This document shows, piece by piece, positions 17,625-25,837 of a DNA stretch of 64,000 bases. Under the pieces are notes generated by a model. It saw only the letters and a program-made list of their open reading frames with translations, was not told the origin of the DNA and did not search any database. The first letter of the stretch is position 1; each line of letters opens with the position of its first letter. The stretch is from VXRN01 sp963664365. GTDB taxonomy: Bacteria; Chloroflexota; Dehalococcoidia; Lucifugimonadales; UBA1123. Location: the NCBI GenBank assembly GCA_963664365.1, contig OY761144.1, positions 1,488,001 to 1,552,000 of the forward strand. Reading direction: 5' to 3'. Position numbers and translations under genes: made by a program.

Positions 17625-19298
17625 GTGAGCATACAACAAATGTCACAGATATTCGACATAGCCGACAGGTACGTCGAGAAGGTCGCCCAGATGAGCCCCT
17701 TCAGCGCAACCTACATGGGCGTACCCGGCCACGACCACCGGATGAACGACTTCTCGCCCGAGGCCGTGCAAGCTGAAGCCGAACGAGATCGATCTACGCT
17801 CGCCGAGCTTGAGTCCGCCGCCGTCGAGGACGACAAGGACAGGGTCGCAAGAGACGCCATGGTGGACAGTCTGAGCCTCAGCCTCGACCTGCACGACGCC
17901 AACGAGAACTTTCGCAGCCTGAGCATGATCCACAGCCCAATCCACAGCGTCCGCCAGATATTCGACCTGATGCCGCGCGAATCGGAAGACGACTGGGCCA
18001 ACATCGCGTCCAGGATGGCGCTCATTCCCAAGGGTCTCGACAGCTACCGCCGAACTTTGGAAGAGGGCCTAAGACGCGGCCTCGTCGTCGCGAAGCGGCA
18101 AGCCCGCGAGACGGCCGAACAGTGCGACGTGTGGACGGGTAGGGTAGAGGGCCACGACTCATTCTTCAGCAGCCTTGCATCCGCGTTCGACGGCTCCCCC
18201 GGACTCAGTGCAGACCTCGAATCCGGCGCCAGGGTCGCGGAGCAGGGGATCGAGAACATGGCCCGGTTCCTCAGAGAGAGCTACATTCCCGGAGCCGCAG
18301 AGCGAGACGCCGTAGGAGAGGAACGCTACTCGCTCGCGGCGCGAGTCTATAACGGCATCGAGCTCGACCTCCAAGAGACCTACAAGTGGGGCTGGGAGCA
18401 GCTTGCCTGGGTGGAGTCCGAGATGGCTGTGGCGGCCGACAAGATAACTCCTGGCCAAGGAGTAGCGGCGGCGAAGGAGTTCCTCGAGACCGACCCGTCT
18501 CGCGCCATCGAAGGCGAGGAGAAATTCGCCGCATGGATGCAGGACCTCCAAGACCGCACGATCAGAGAATTGGACGGGACTCACTTCGACATCGCTGATC
18601 CCGTCAAAAAGATCGAGGCGCTGATAGCTCCGCCCGGCGGCGCGCTGGCGATGTACTACACCCCTCCAAACGAAGATTTCTCCAGGCCGGGCCGAACGTG
18701 GTATCCGACAGGTGGAAAGACGCGATTCCCATTGTGGAGCGAAGTCTCAATCGCGTACCACGAGGGCGTGCCGGGCCACCACTTTCACCTGGGCACGACG
18801 GTCTATCTGTCCGAGCGGCTATCCAGGTTCCAGCGACTTCTGGGAGGAACGTCCGGCCAGATCGAGGGCTGGGCGCTCTACGCGGAGAGGCTAATGGGCG
18901 AGCTTGGCTATCTGGAGAACCCAGACTACTACCTAGGAATGTTGGCAGGGCAGTCACTTAGGTCGATTCGAGTCATCATTGACATCGGAATGCACCTGGA
19001 GTTGGAGATACCGAGAACCCAGCCATTCCATCCCGGCGAACGCTGGAACCGGGACCTCGGCCTGGAGTTCATTCGGCAAAAGAGTCTGTTCCCGCCCGAC
19101 TTCGTGACCAGCGAGGTAAGCCGCTACCTCGGAATACCGGGCCAAGCCATCAGCTACAAAGTCGGCGAGCGCGAGTGGCTGGCCGCCCGCGAAGAGTCCC
19201 GGCAGCGCATGGGCGCGGCCTTCGACCTGAAAGATTGGCACACCCGCGCCCTCTCCCTCGGACCGATGGGCCTAGCCCAAATGCGGCGAGAGTTATGA
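17625..19298 (+). CDS. DUF885 family putative metallopeptidase
   Basis: 557 aa, normal for the family. H379-E-G-V-P-G-H-H is the DUF885 zinc motif (HEGxPGHH), followed by QIEGWALYAERLMGELGY with a further conserved Glu. The N-terminus MSPFSATYMGVPGHDHRMNDFSPEA is also typical. GTG 17625 is taken as start; ATG 17640 is an alternative. No signal peptide is evident. A damaged second copy of its 3' end lies 1.9 kb downstream at 21199. Confidence 0.85.
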   Translation: MSIQQMSQIFDIADRYVEKVAQMSPFSATYMGVPGHDHRMNDFSPEAVQAEAERDRSTLAELESAAVEDDKDRVARDAMVDSLSLSLDLHDANENFRSLSMIHSPIHSVRQIFDLMPRESEDDWANIASRMALIPKGLDSYRRTLEEGLRRGLVVAKRQARETAEQCDVWTGRVEGHDSFFSSLASAFDGSPGLSADLESGARVAEQGIENMARFLRESYIPGAAERDAVGEERYSLAARVYNGIELDLQETYKWGWEQLAWVESEMAVAADKITPGQGVAAAKEFLETDPSRAIEGEEKFAAWMQDLQDRTIRELDGTHFDIADPVKKIEALIAPPGGALAMYYTPPNEDFSRPGRTWYPTGGKTRFPLWSEVSIAYHEGVPGHHFHLGTTVYLSERLSRFQRLLGGTSGQIEGWALYAERLMGELGYLENPDYYLGMLAGQSLRSIRVIIDIGMHLELEIPRTQPFHPGERWNRDLGLEFIRQKSLFPPDFVTSEVSRYLGIPGQAISYKVGEREWLAAREESRQRMGAAFDLKDWHTRALSLGPMGLAQMRREL

Positions 19299-19499
19299 GG
19301 GAGTAGGATTTTATGCGAGACGCTCAACCGGCGCATATTCATTATTCCCGCCTTTCTGAACTTTGACATATTGGCAGTACCATGAGTAAACTCCATAATC
19401 GATGCTGACCGAGAGCCGTTCTTTCTACTCATGTATCTCAATGTGCGGGTTTCGTATCTTCCCGAAAACTTGTAACCTGTGTCTGACTGGTGACCGACA

Positions 19500-19895
19500 A
19501 TGCGAGCTCCCCAACGCAAGCGCCCGCGAAAGCGCGTGATCTGCGTTCCACCTGATACTGACCTCAACGGCTTGGCTAGTCGAGCCAAGTACGTGGGAAG
19601 TCCTGAACACAAGGACTTTCCCAGCTTTGCGGGTCAACCTCGTCTGCGGGCTGACGCTTCACTCTGCCCCAGATGGATTAGGGATCAGAACTTGGTCAGT
19701 CGTTGGCTGCGGTCCGCCATTCGTCGAGGTGCCGTTGGCCCTCCATGGGAAGGGGGATTCCCGCGCTACGCATGGTACAAGGAAGGCGGTACGGTGTTCG
19801 AGGGGCGGCTAGTGAACCGCGGAGACGGTTCCTACAAGGGATATCCACTCAACGAGGACGAGTGGCCGTACGGCATTGAGGAACTGTATGTCTAA
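19500..19895 (+). CDS. Conserved hypothetical protein, first gene of a two-gene unit
   Basis: 131 aa, strongly basic N-terminus (RAPQRKRPRKRV). Conserved-looking blocks are KYVGSPEHKDFPSFAGQPRLRADASLCP, AIRRGAVGPPWEGGFPRYAWY and NRGDGSYKGYPLNEDEWP. I recall proteins of this shape as widespread unknowns but cannot assign a function. Its stop overlaps the start of the next gene by 8 nt, so the two are coupled. A weak promoter-like TTGACA-18-TAAACT lies at 19363-19392. Confidence 0.6.
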   Translation: MRAPQRKRPRKRVICVPPDTDLNGLASRAKYVGSPEHKDFPSFAGQPRLRADASLCPRWIRDQNLVSRWLRSAIRRGAVGPPWEGGFPRYAWYKEGGTVFEGRLVNRGDGSYKGYPLNEDEWPYGIEELYV

Positions 19896-21195
19896 TCTCA
19901 ACTTTGATTTCGACTGGGTGGACCCGGAAGGGATAAACGGGCCGGAACTATCCGCTACTTGGGCATCTCTGAAAATCCAGGCGGATGACTCGATTGTTAC
20001 CCGAGTCCTAGACTCACGGGCGAAGACGGTTCGAGAATTCATTCATGTGCCGCTCTATCCACTTGCGGAGTGGTTGGTCACGAACTGGTGGTTCGTCACG
20101 AGCGAAGTTCAAAACCCTGCGAAAATAGGGTCCCCTGACTTCCTACGCAGGCATTCCCTGGGGGCCAACCGGGAAGGTTACGCATTCCCAGACTTATCGG
20201 TGGTACCCGCTGGGTCGCGGACACATATCGCCTGGGAAAAATACCCTTCTCAATGGACTAGGGTGGAATTCTTGAGCTACGGTCAGATATGGGTCGATAG
20301 TGACGAGTTCCGTGAGACCTGCGCCGACTTTGTTGATCAAGTGATTCGGCGACTCTCATCACTTGACATTGATGGGACGCTCCTGCAAGAAGAATGGGAC
20401 GCAATTCAAACGGCGGACAAAGAGGAGTCCCAATTCTGCGAAGCAGCAGCTGGACTAGGCTGGGACCCCTATGCACTGGATGACGACAGTCGCGACTGTG
20501 TCCTTATGCTCGCTGATAATCTGGGTGTGCTACTTGACGAAGCGGTTCCGGCTTTGGACGCGACAGACCCGATCACAGGCTCGTTAGCTATCGTCTCCGC
20601 AATTGAAGAAGCCAAACTGAAAGTCCTTCCTCTTGAACGCATTGAGTCCTTCCGCGCTGAGATCGGCCAGGATTCTAGGAACGGGCATAACCCTTGGGAC
20701 GCAGGTTACCGCTGGGCGCGACGATTGCGGGAGAACCTGGGCCTTGACGGTCAGCCGCTATCCACCATGGCTCAAGTGGGAGAAGTGCTTGGTGAAGATG
20801 TTGAGTCTCTTGATGAAGTCATGCGGCCAGTGAACTTCTTCACTAAAGCTCCTCTGATCGACGGAGTGGTTACAAGCCAAGATGAAAGCCCGGCTTTTGC
20901 ATTCCGCACACTCCGTGATGATGCCAGGAGATTCCACTTCTGTCGCGCACTCGCCGAGGTTCTGGCGTCTCCGTACTCAGACGCTTTGATCACAAAAGCT
21001 CACTCCGAGCGGCAGCAGCGCAATCGTGCATTTGCTGCCGAGTTTCTAGCACCCTCGTCCAGCTTGAGACAAAGGGTGTTGCTCCCCACGATATACGGCG
21101 ACGACATAGACGAGTTAGCCGAGGAGTTTGGGGTCTCCTCTCGAGTCATCGAACACCAAATTACAAACCACCGTATCGCTCATATCGGTGACTAG
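19888..21195 (+). CDS. ImmA/IrrE-like protein with lost zinc motif
   Basis: 435 aa from ATG 19888, which has GAGGA 5 nt upstream and overlaps the preceding gene. The C-terminal part follows the ImmA/IrrE layout: a RRF-x2-xxRALAEVL helix, then NRAFAAEFLAPSSSLRQRV and DIDELAEEFGVSSRVIEHQITNHRI. In active members the helix reads RRFTLAHELGHLL; here it is RRFHFCRALAEVL, so both histidines and the catalytic Glu of HEXXH are gone. The N-terminal ~200 residues are unrelated to the usual XRE helix-turn-helix. It may be a catalytically dead sensor or partner of the upstream protein. Confidence 0.6.
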   Translation: MSNLNFDFDWVDPEGINGPELSATWASLKIQADDSIVTRVLDSRAKTVREFIHVPLYPLAEWLVTNWWFVTSEVQNPAKIGSPDFLRRHSLGANREGYAFPDLSVVPAGSRTHIAWEKYPSQWTRVEFLSYGQIWVDSDEFRETCADFVDQVIRRLSSLDIDGTLLQEEWDAIQTADKEESQFCEAAAGLGWDPYALDDDSRDCVLMLADNLGVLLDEAVPALDATDPITGSLAIVSAIEEAKLKVLPLERIESFRAEIGQDSRNGHNPWDAGYRWARRLRENLGLDGQPLSTMAQVGEVLGEDVESLDEVMRPVNFFTKAPLIDGVVTSQDESPAFAFRTLRDDARRFHFCRALAEVLASPYSDALITKAHSERQQRNRAFAAEFLAPSSSLRQRVLLPTIYGDDIDELAEEFGVSSRVIEHQITNHRIAHIGD

Positions 21196-21198
21196 GCA

Positions 21199-21345
21199 TG
21201 AGTGCATTGACCCGCGAGTTCAGTCGCTACCTCGGCATTCCGGGCCAATCGATCAGCTACAAAGTCGGCGAAAGGGAGTGGTAATTGACCTGAAGAAATG
21301 GCATACTTACGTTCTTTCGCTGGGCCCATGTGGGCTTCCTCTAAA
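21199..21345 (+). pseudogene. Remnant of a DUF885 gene 3' end
   Basis: SRYLGIPGQSISYKVGEREW is read in one frame to 21285 and DLKKWHTYVLSLGPCGL in another just after. Both match the C-terminus of the intact DUF885 protein (SRYLGIPGQAISYKVGEREW and DLKDWHTRALSLGPMGL), with about 45 nt deleted between them. Third-position differences show it is an old or divergent copy. Confidence 0.75.
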
Positions 21346-21414
21346 TGCGCCAAGATTTAGTGGATAGTAGTTCGTGCATACTAGACGTTGGTATTCAGAA
21401 GAAAGTAAGGCGGA

Positions 21415-21774
21415 ATGTCGGACGAAAAAGAATATGTGTGTGACCGAGAGCAATGTCGCTATATCGGGCCACCCCGTCGAGATGGTGGTGACGATGCCGA
21501 CAGTAGGGCAGTAGGTGCAGGTTGCGGTACTCTCTATTGTGGCCCTTTGTTAGGATTAGTGACCGCCCTGGGACTGGGAGCTATTGCGGGGATGATATGG
21601 GAACCTTTGGCGTGGGCGATATTTTGGCCAACACTTGTGGTGGTTCCTGTCATTATGTTCATTATGATTTTTAGGAGGAAATCATGTCCAGCATGCAGAA
21701 GGGGTGGATTAGTTGACACAACCACAGATCGTGGCCGCGCCTTGTTAAAGAGAAACACGCAAAATACCAACTAG
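21415..21774 (+). CDS. Small membrane protein with paired cysteines
   Basis: 119 aa. N-terminal CDREQCRYIGPP and C-terminal CPACRRGGLVDT flank two hydrophobic helices (about residues 43-60 and 66-85). The CxxC pairs could bind a metal on one side of the membrane. It is more AT-rich than the surrounding genome and lies in a stretch (21.4-22.6 kb) that looks acquired. Function unknown. Confidence 0.5.
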   Translation: MSDEKEYVCDREQCRYIGPPRRDGGDDADSRAVGAGCGTLYCGPLLGLVTALGLGAIAGMIWEPLAWAIFWPTLVVVPVIMFIMIFRRKSCPACRRGGLVDTTTDRGRALLKRNTQNTN

Positions 21775-22044
21775 GTAGTGTTAACATTTCAGTATTGCGG
21801 CATGAGATACTCAATGATTTGAGATCCTCTTGGCATTCCGTCGTGAGTTTGTTTAAAATACTATCAATTCGCTGTGAAGATGCACGAATCGTTCAATACA
21901 GATATGGAATATGATCACCCACTCCTTTCAATTCACGTCTGATATCCGAGAGGAAGGCACTGTCTAAGTGGCAACCTCACACTTAATTTCCATACAATGC
22001 AATTGTCATCCCAACTCAGAATGATTGAGATCGGAATTTGAAAC
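21775..22044. other. AT-rich non-coding stretch
   Basis: No gene or confident promoter was seen; composition is clearly more AT-rich than the rest of the window. Confidence 0.4.
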
Positions 22045-22455
22045 ATGCGATATGATCATAATTTCGCTTTTCAGATACTGACAGCAATTGAGGATTATCC
22101 CAGTGCAAGAGTACCTCTTGTCGGGCCAGAATATGCTTTTGGCCTTGAAGCACAATCTGATAAGACGGACACTGATTCTTGGATTGGTGAGGTGGACATC
22201 GAAAAATTCGAGCTTCATTCTCGACTTCTTTCCGAGGCTGGCTTTATACGATTACACCCGTTAGGTGCTTGGACAGGTACTGCCCTTGTAAAAGTACAAC
22301 CCTGTGAACTGACCTACAGAGGATATCAATTCCTTGAGGCTGTTCGCGCTAAAGGAGGGTGGATCAAGGTTGTGAACAGCGTGAAGGAGGCAGGTCTAAG
22401 CTTAGCTATTGATGTCATTGCTACTTGGCTCACTGGTACGCTATCAACTGGATGA
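22045..22455 (+). CDS. DUF2513-like winged-helix protein
   Basis: 136 aa. MRYDHNFAFQILTAIEDYP at the start, then HSRLLSEAGFIRL, LTYRGYQFLEAVRAKGGWIKV and a hydrophobic terminal helix follow the DUF2513 order (a small helix-turn-helix-like family often in phages and plasmids). Function is unknown; a DNA-binding role is inferred from the fold. It lies just upstream of a 23-bp-period direct-repeat array. Confidence 0.6.
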   Translation: MRYDHNFAFQILTAIEDYPSARVPLVGPEYAFGLEAQSDKTDTDSWIGEVDIEKFELHSRLLSEAGFIRLHPLGAWTGTALVKVQPCELTYRGYQFLEAVRAKGGWIKVVNSVKEAGLSLAIDVIATWLTGTLSTG

Positions 22456-22528
22456 ATGAGAGCACTTCCGCGTGTCTTGGGTAGAATACGCTCGCGCCCA
22501 TAGACAACCATATCCCCATTGTGTCGTT

Positions 22529-22736
22529 GGGGCTGATTGTAAACTGAAGTAGGGGCTGATCGCAAGTTAAAAGGGTGTCTAGCTAGGCGAGTACTTGACA
22601 TACTCTGAGATACACTCCGCTTCCACAACCAGTTCACGATTGCGGCGGAGTCTTAGAAGCGCCATCTCGTCTTGGGGCGAACCGAAAGTTAACCAGGGGG
22701 CTGATCGCAAATTGAGAATGGAGCTAATTGTAAATG
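22529..22736 (+). repeat. Five direct repeats in two clusters with 23-bp period
   Basis: Copies of a ~19-bp unit, GGGGCTGATCGCAAATTGA and variants, begin at 22529, 22552, 22674, 22697 and 22720. Within each cluster the spacing is exactly 23 bp. The unit resembles the multiple terminal repeats of some IS21-family elements, so this may be a solo element remnant; an iteron-like binding array is the alternative. No open frame fills the 100 bp between clusters. Confidence 0.65.
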
Positions 22737-22746
22737 CAGGCCAAGC

Positions 22747-23073
22747 CTACCCCCACTGATCATGGCCCTCGGGAGGCCATATTACGCTGGCTCCTCGGCC
22801 CGCTCCCTGAAGTCCGGAGTCCTCACGCCAGTCGGCTGTGGCGTCGCGCCACCTGGCGAAGTGCGGAGTCTCCGTGTGGGCCTGGAAGGCATCCTCGTCC
22901 ACGTAAACCTCGTATAGCCAGATGCGGTTCGGGTCCTCCGCGTCCTGAATGACGTCGAAGCGCAGGCATCCGGGTTCGTCATTCACCGAGCCTTTGGCAT
23001 CGAGGACTATCTCCTCGACGAACTGGTCTTTGAAGCCTTCCTTGATCTGTATGGGCGCTATGATTACGTACAC
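22747..23073 (-). CDS. Antibiotic biosynthesis monooxygenase (ABM) domain protein
   Basis: 108 aa. MYVIIAPIQIKEGFKDQFVEEI, EPGCLRFDVIQDAEDPNRIWLYEVYVDEDAFQAHTETPHFARW is the standard ABM/YgiN ferredoxin-like fold, with the E-x-H...H-x-F pattern. It may act as a quinol-type monooxygenase or an LsrG-like isomerase. It is last in a minus-strand run manC, aminotransferase, ABM that is interrupted by IS66. Confidence 0.85.
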   Translation of the reverse strand: MYVIIAPIQIKEGFKDQFVEEIVLDAKGSVNDEPGCLRFDVIQDAEDPNRIWLYEVYVDEDAFQAHTETPHFARWRDATADWREDSGLQGAGRGASVIWPPEGHDQWG

Positions 23074-23115
23074 GATGAAAACCTCCCTATTAGTAAGTGG
23101 TTTGTCGGTGGACGA

Positions 23116-24324
23116 TTAGACATGGCTGCTGAGAGCCTTGCTCGCGGCCGAGACAGCCGCTCCTGATGCTGTCTCGTACCCTACTGTCGGCAGTATAGAC
23201 TCCAGAGCGGACAGCACGAGCAATACATAGTCCGCTCTGCTCGACTCTCCCATCAAGCCGAATCGCCAGACCCTGCCTTCGAACTGGCCGAATCCCTTGC
23301 CGATCTCGATGTTGTACTCCGACAGCAACCTGGCGCGTACCTGGGCGTCATCGATGCCCTCCGGTATCCAGACGGGGGTCACCTGCGCGAGCCGGTATCC
23401 CTCAGGCGGCACCGGTTCCAAGCCAAGCGATTCCAACCCTGCCCTGAGCGCCGCCGCGTTTCTTTCGTGGCGGTCGAACCGTTCTCGAAGCCCCTCCTCC
23501 ATCACGACATGAAGCCCCTCCCTGAGAGCCAGCGTCATGCTGACTGGGGAGGTGTGGTGGTAGGCCCTCGGCTCGTACCAATAGTTGGCGTTTAGGTTCA
23601 GGTCCAGATACCAGGACGCAGGCGGAGTCTTGCGCGACCGAATCGACTCCATCGCGCGCTGACTGACCGCCACGGGCGAAAGGCCGGGCGGACAGCCGAG
23701 GCACTTCTGAGTCGCGCTGTAACAGTAGTCGATGCCCCAATCGTCGAAGGCGACCTCGTTGCCCCCCAGCGAGGTTACCGCATCGATCATGAACAGCGCG
23801 TCATGCTCCTTGGCGAGCTTGGACATGCCTTCCAGCGGTTGCTTGATGCCGGTAGATGTCTCGGCGTGGATCGCGGCGACGAGCTTCACGTCGTGGTTCT
23901 CGTTCAGAACCTTCTCAAGCATCTCCTCTGGGAATGGCTTGCCCCACTCCGACCGAAGCGCAACCACATTCGCGCCGACGCGAGTTGCCATCTCCACCAT
24001 CCGCTCCCCGAAGAAGCCGTAGATGCACACGATCACCGTGTCGCCCGGCTCTAGGATGCTTGAGAGCCCCGCTTCCATTCCCGACGACCCGGTGCCCGAG
24101 ATAGCCATGGTCACGGCGTCTTCAGTATGGAAGACTCGCTTGAGATTATCAGAAATATCTTCGAGTACCCGCATGTAGTCAGGGTCTAGATACCCGATTA
24201 TGCCCTCCATCATCGCGCGCAAGACCCTCGGGTTGACCATGGACGGGCCGGGTCCCAAAAGTATGCGAGGGGGCATGGGTCTCACTTCAGGTATGCGCAT
24301 TGCGTGTGGTCCGTCTTCGGTCAT
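23116..24324 (-). CDS. Class V aminotransferase (alanine/serine-glyoxylate type)
   Basis: 402 aa. ILLGPGPSMVNPRVLRAMMEGIIGYLDPDYM is the family N-terminus. DAVTSLGGNEVAFDDWGIDYCYSATQKCLGCPPG contains the PLP-binding Asp and Schiff-base K207. SxxSRADY near the C-terminus is also typical. It probably transfers amino groups between alanine or serine and glyoxylate. An internal ATG at 24300 could also be used. Its start is only 17 nt from the IS66 insertion, so the IS has replaced its native upstream sequence. Confidence 0.9.
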   Translation of the reverse strand: MTEDGPHAMRIPEVRPMPPRILLGPGPSMVNPRVLRAMMEGIIGYLDPDYMRVLEDISDNLKRVFHTEDAVTMAISGTGSSGMEAGLSSILEPGDTVIVCIYGFFGERMVEMATRVGANVVALRSEWGKPFPEEMLEKVLNENHDVKLVAAIHAETSTGIKQPLEGMSKLAKEHDALFMIDAVTSLGGNEVAFDDWGIDYCYSATQKCLGCPPGLSPVAVSQRAMESIRSRKTPPASWYLDLNLNANYWYEPRAYHHTSPVSMTLALREGLHVVMEEGLRERFDRHERNAAALRAGLESLGLEPVPPEGYRLAQVTPVWIPEGIDDAQVRARLLSEYNIEIGKGFGQFEGRVWRFGLMGESSRADYVLLVLSALESILPTVGYETASGAAVSAASKALSSHV

Positions 24325-24340
24325 TTAAGGTCCTCTGCTG

Positions 24341-25827
24341 GTAACTGTTCAGGCCTCGTGAGATCTGAGTCCGCTGGGAGTGCTGTTCAGCGTTGGAGTC
24401 TGATCAGGGTTGAGTGGAAAGGAGCAGTTTGCGGGTCTCGAAGAGGGGGTTAAGACCTCTGGCACGCCATGTGCCAAAGAGGGATGCGAGAGCCATTTTG
24501 GTGTTGGTGCCCCGTTCAGAGCGAGTGCCGCCGCTGATCTTACGGCTGATCACCAAGTGGCGTAAGCTCCGTTCAGCCGCATTGTTCTCGGATGGCACAC
24601 TCGGATGGGATACGAAGACGAACAACTCCTTGATGAACCGCTGTATGCGCCGGCAGAGCTTGGCTTGGGGCGCCGACTCGTCTTCCGAGAAGGGGCGGCA
24701 CAACGACAGCAGTTGCTTCTCCAACATCAACTGGTTGGGAGACACTGACCGTTGGTAACCGGACGCCTGTCGATCTCCGGAGAGCGCGCACGCCCTGGCT
24801 CTGTTATAGAGTTGCCGCACCGCTCCGGCCCACCGGATCAGCCCGCGGTCATCGGGGTACAACGCCTTGAGTTCGTCTATGTCCCGCAGCAGATGCACCC
24901 AGCAGCGTTGCTTAGGGCCAGGGTAGTGATTATATGCGGCGTAGAAGTCGCTCACCAACACCCCACCGAAGGAATCACCCAACGCCTCGTCTACAACCTC
25001 CTTGCCCCGACCACGACGCACAAAGTACCGGTCCGTCGGTGTGCTGAAGGTCCAAACATAGCCGTTGCCCCCGTCCTGCCGCCACCCGGTCTCGTCGGCG
25101 TTGACGACCGGAGACCCACGGATGCGCTCGACCATCTCAGCCACCGCAGGCTCTGCGCGTCGAGCCACCCTGTGAATCGTGTCCACGATGGCGCCCACAC
25201 TCAACTTGAGCCGGTGAACCGTCTGAAGGTACTGCTGGATGCCCCTTATGGGTAGCCGACCCTCCTCTCGCAGAGTCACTATCAGGCTTGTCAGATTGAC
25301 GCCAAAGCGCTGACGACCCAGTCCGGCCAACGGGTCCTGCGGCAACCGCCGCTGTCGGCATAGAGCGCACACTCTGGCCATGATGACCTGTTCGATCACT
25401 TCTACCGGAGCCAACGGAAGCTCGATCACCTCACGCGTCCGATGCACCCATCCCCCTGACAGGCCCACCCCACACTCAGAGCACGACTCGGCGGCATGTA
25501 TCTCTCGCCGGGTGGGCTCCGTCCGCCGCCGGGAGAATCCCTGGGTACGCTGCTTGCGGGGCTTGACGCTCTCGGACTCTCTCCGCTTGGAGGGCGACTT
25601 GTTGCCTGGCATGCCGCGAGGCTTCCCAAGCTTCGCGCTCCTCTCCAGTATTTCGATACGCCGATGTAACTGTGCATTGACAGCCTGCAATTCGGCGATG
25701 ACCGCCAACAGGGTCTCGCGGCTGGCGCTATTCAAGTCATGCTCAGGCTTCATTACTCACTTATGACACAACTGCCCACAGAACCGCTAGCCATTTTAAG
25801 TTCACCTCATCAACTCTGAACAGTTAC
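24341..25827 (-). mobile_element. IS66-family insertion sequence with 8-bp target duplication
   Basis: The 1487-bp element has perfect 12-bp terminal inverted repeats, GTAACTGTTCAG (24341-24352) and its complement (25816-25827), with weaker matching for about 10 bp more. The 8-bp direct repeat CTCTGCTG flanks it on both sides (24333-24340 and 25828-25835), the target-site size usual for IS66. It carries a single transposase gene and lacks the tnpA/tnpB accessory genes, as in the single-ORF IS66 subgroup. The undamaged repeats suggest a recent insertion. Confidence 0.92.
24404..25753 (-). CDS. IS66-family transposase (TnpC)
   Basis: 449 aa. A leucine-zipper-like N-terminus (LLAVIAELQAVNAQLHRRIEIL) and Lys/Arg-rich linker precede a zinc-binding segment (CSECGVGL, CALC). 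The DDE catalytic core is visible as NADETGWR, VSDFYAAYNHYPG and ENNAAERSLR, the last being the IS66 signature, followed by RKISGGTRSERG. The frame is intact, so the element may be active. Confidence 0.93.
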   Translation of the reverse strand: MKPEHDLNSASRETLLAVIAELQAVNAQLHRRIEILERSAKLGKPRGMPGNKSPSKRRESESVKPRKQRTQGFSRRRTEPTRREIHAAESCSECGVGLSGGWVHRTREVIELPLAPVEVIEQVIMARVCALCRQRRLPQDPLAGLGRQRFGVNLTSLIVTLREEGRLPIRGIQQYLQTVHRLKLSVGAIVDTIHRVARRAEPAVAEMVERIRGSPVVNADETGWRQDGGNGYVWTFSTPTDRYFVRRGRGKEVVDEALGDSFGGVLVSDFYAAYNHYPGPKQRCWVHLLRDIDELKALYPDDRGLIRWAGAVRQLYNRARACALSGDRQASGYQRSVSPNQLMLEKQLLSLCRPFSEDESAPQAKLCRRIQRFIKELFVFVSHPSVPSENNAAERSLRHLVISRKISGGTRSERGTNTKMALASLFGTWRARGLNPLFETRKLLLSTQP

Positions 25828-25837
25828 CTCTGCTGGC

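Noticed and set aside
22529..22736. CRISPR array
   Set aside because: Units are ~19 bp with only 4-bp gaps, variable in sequence, and there are no cas genes nearby.
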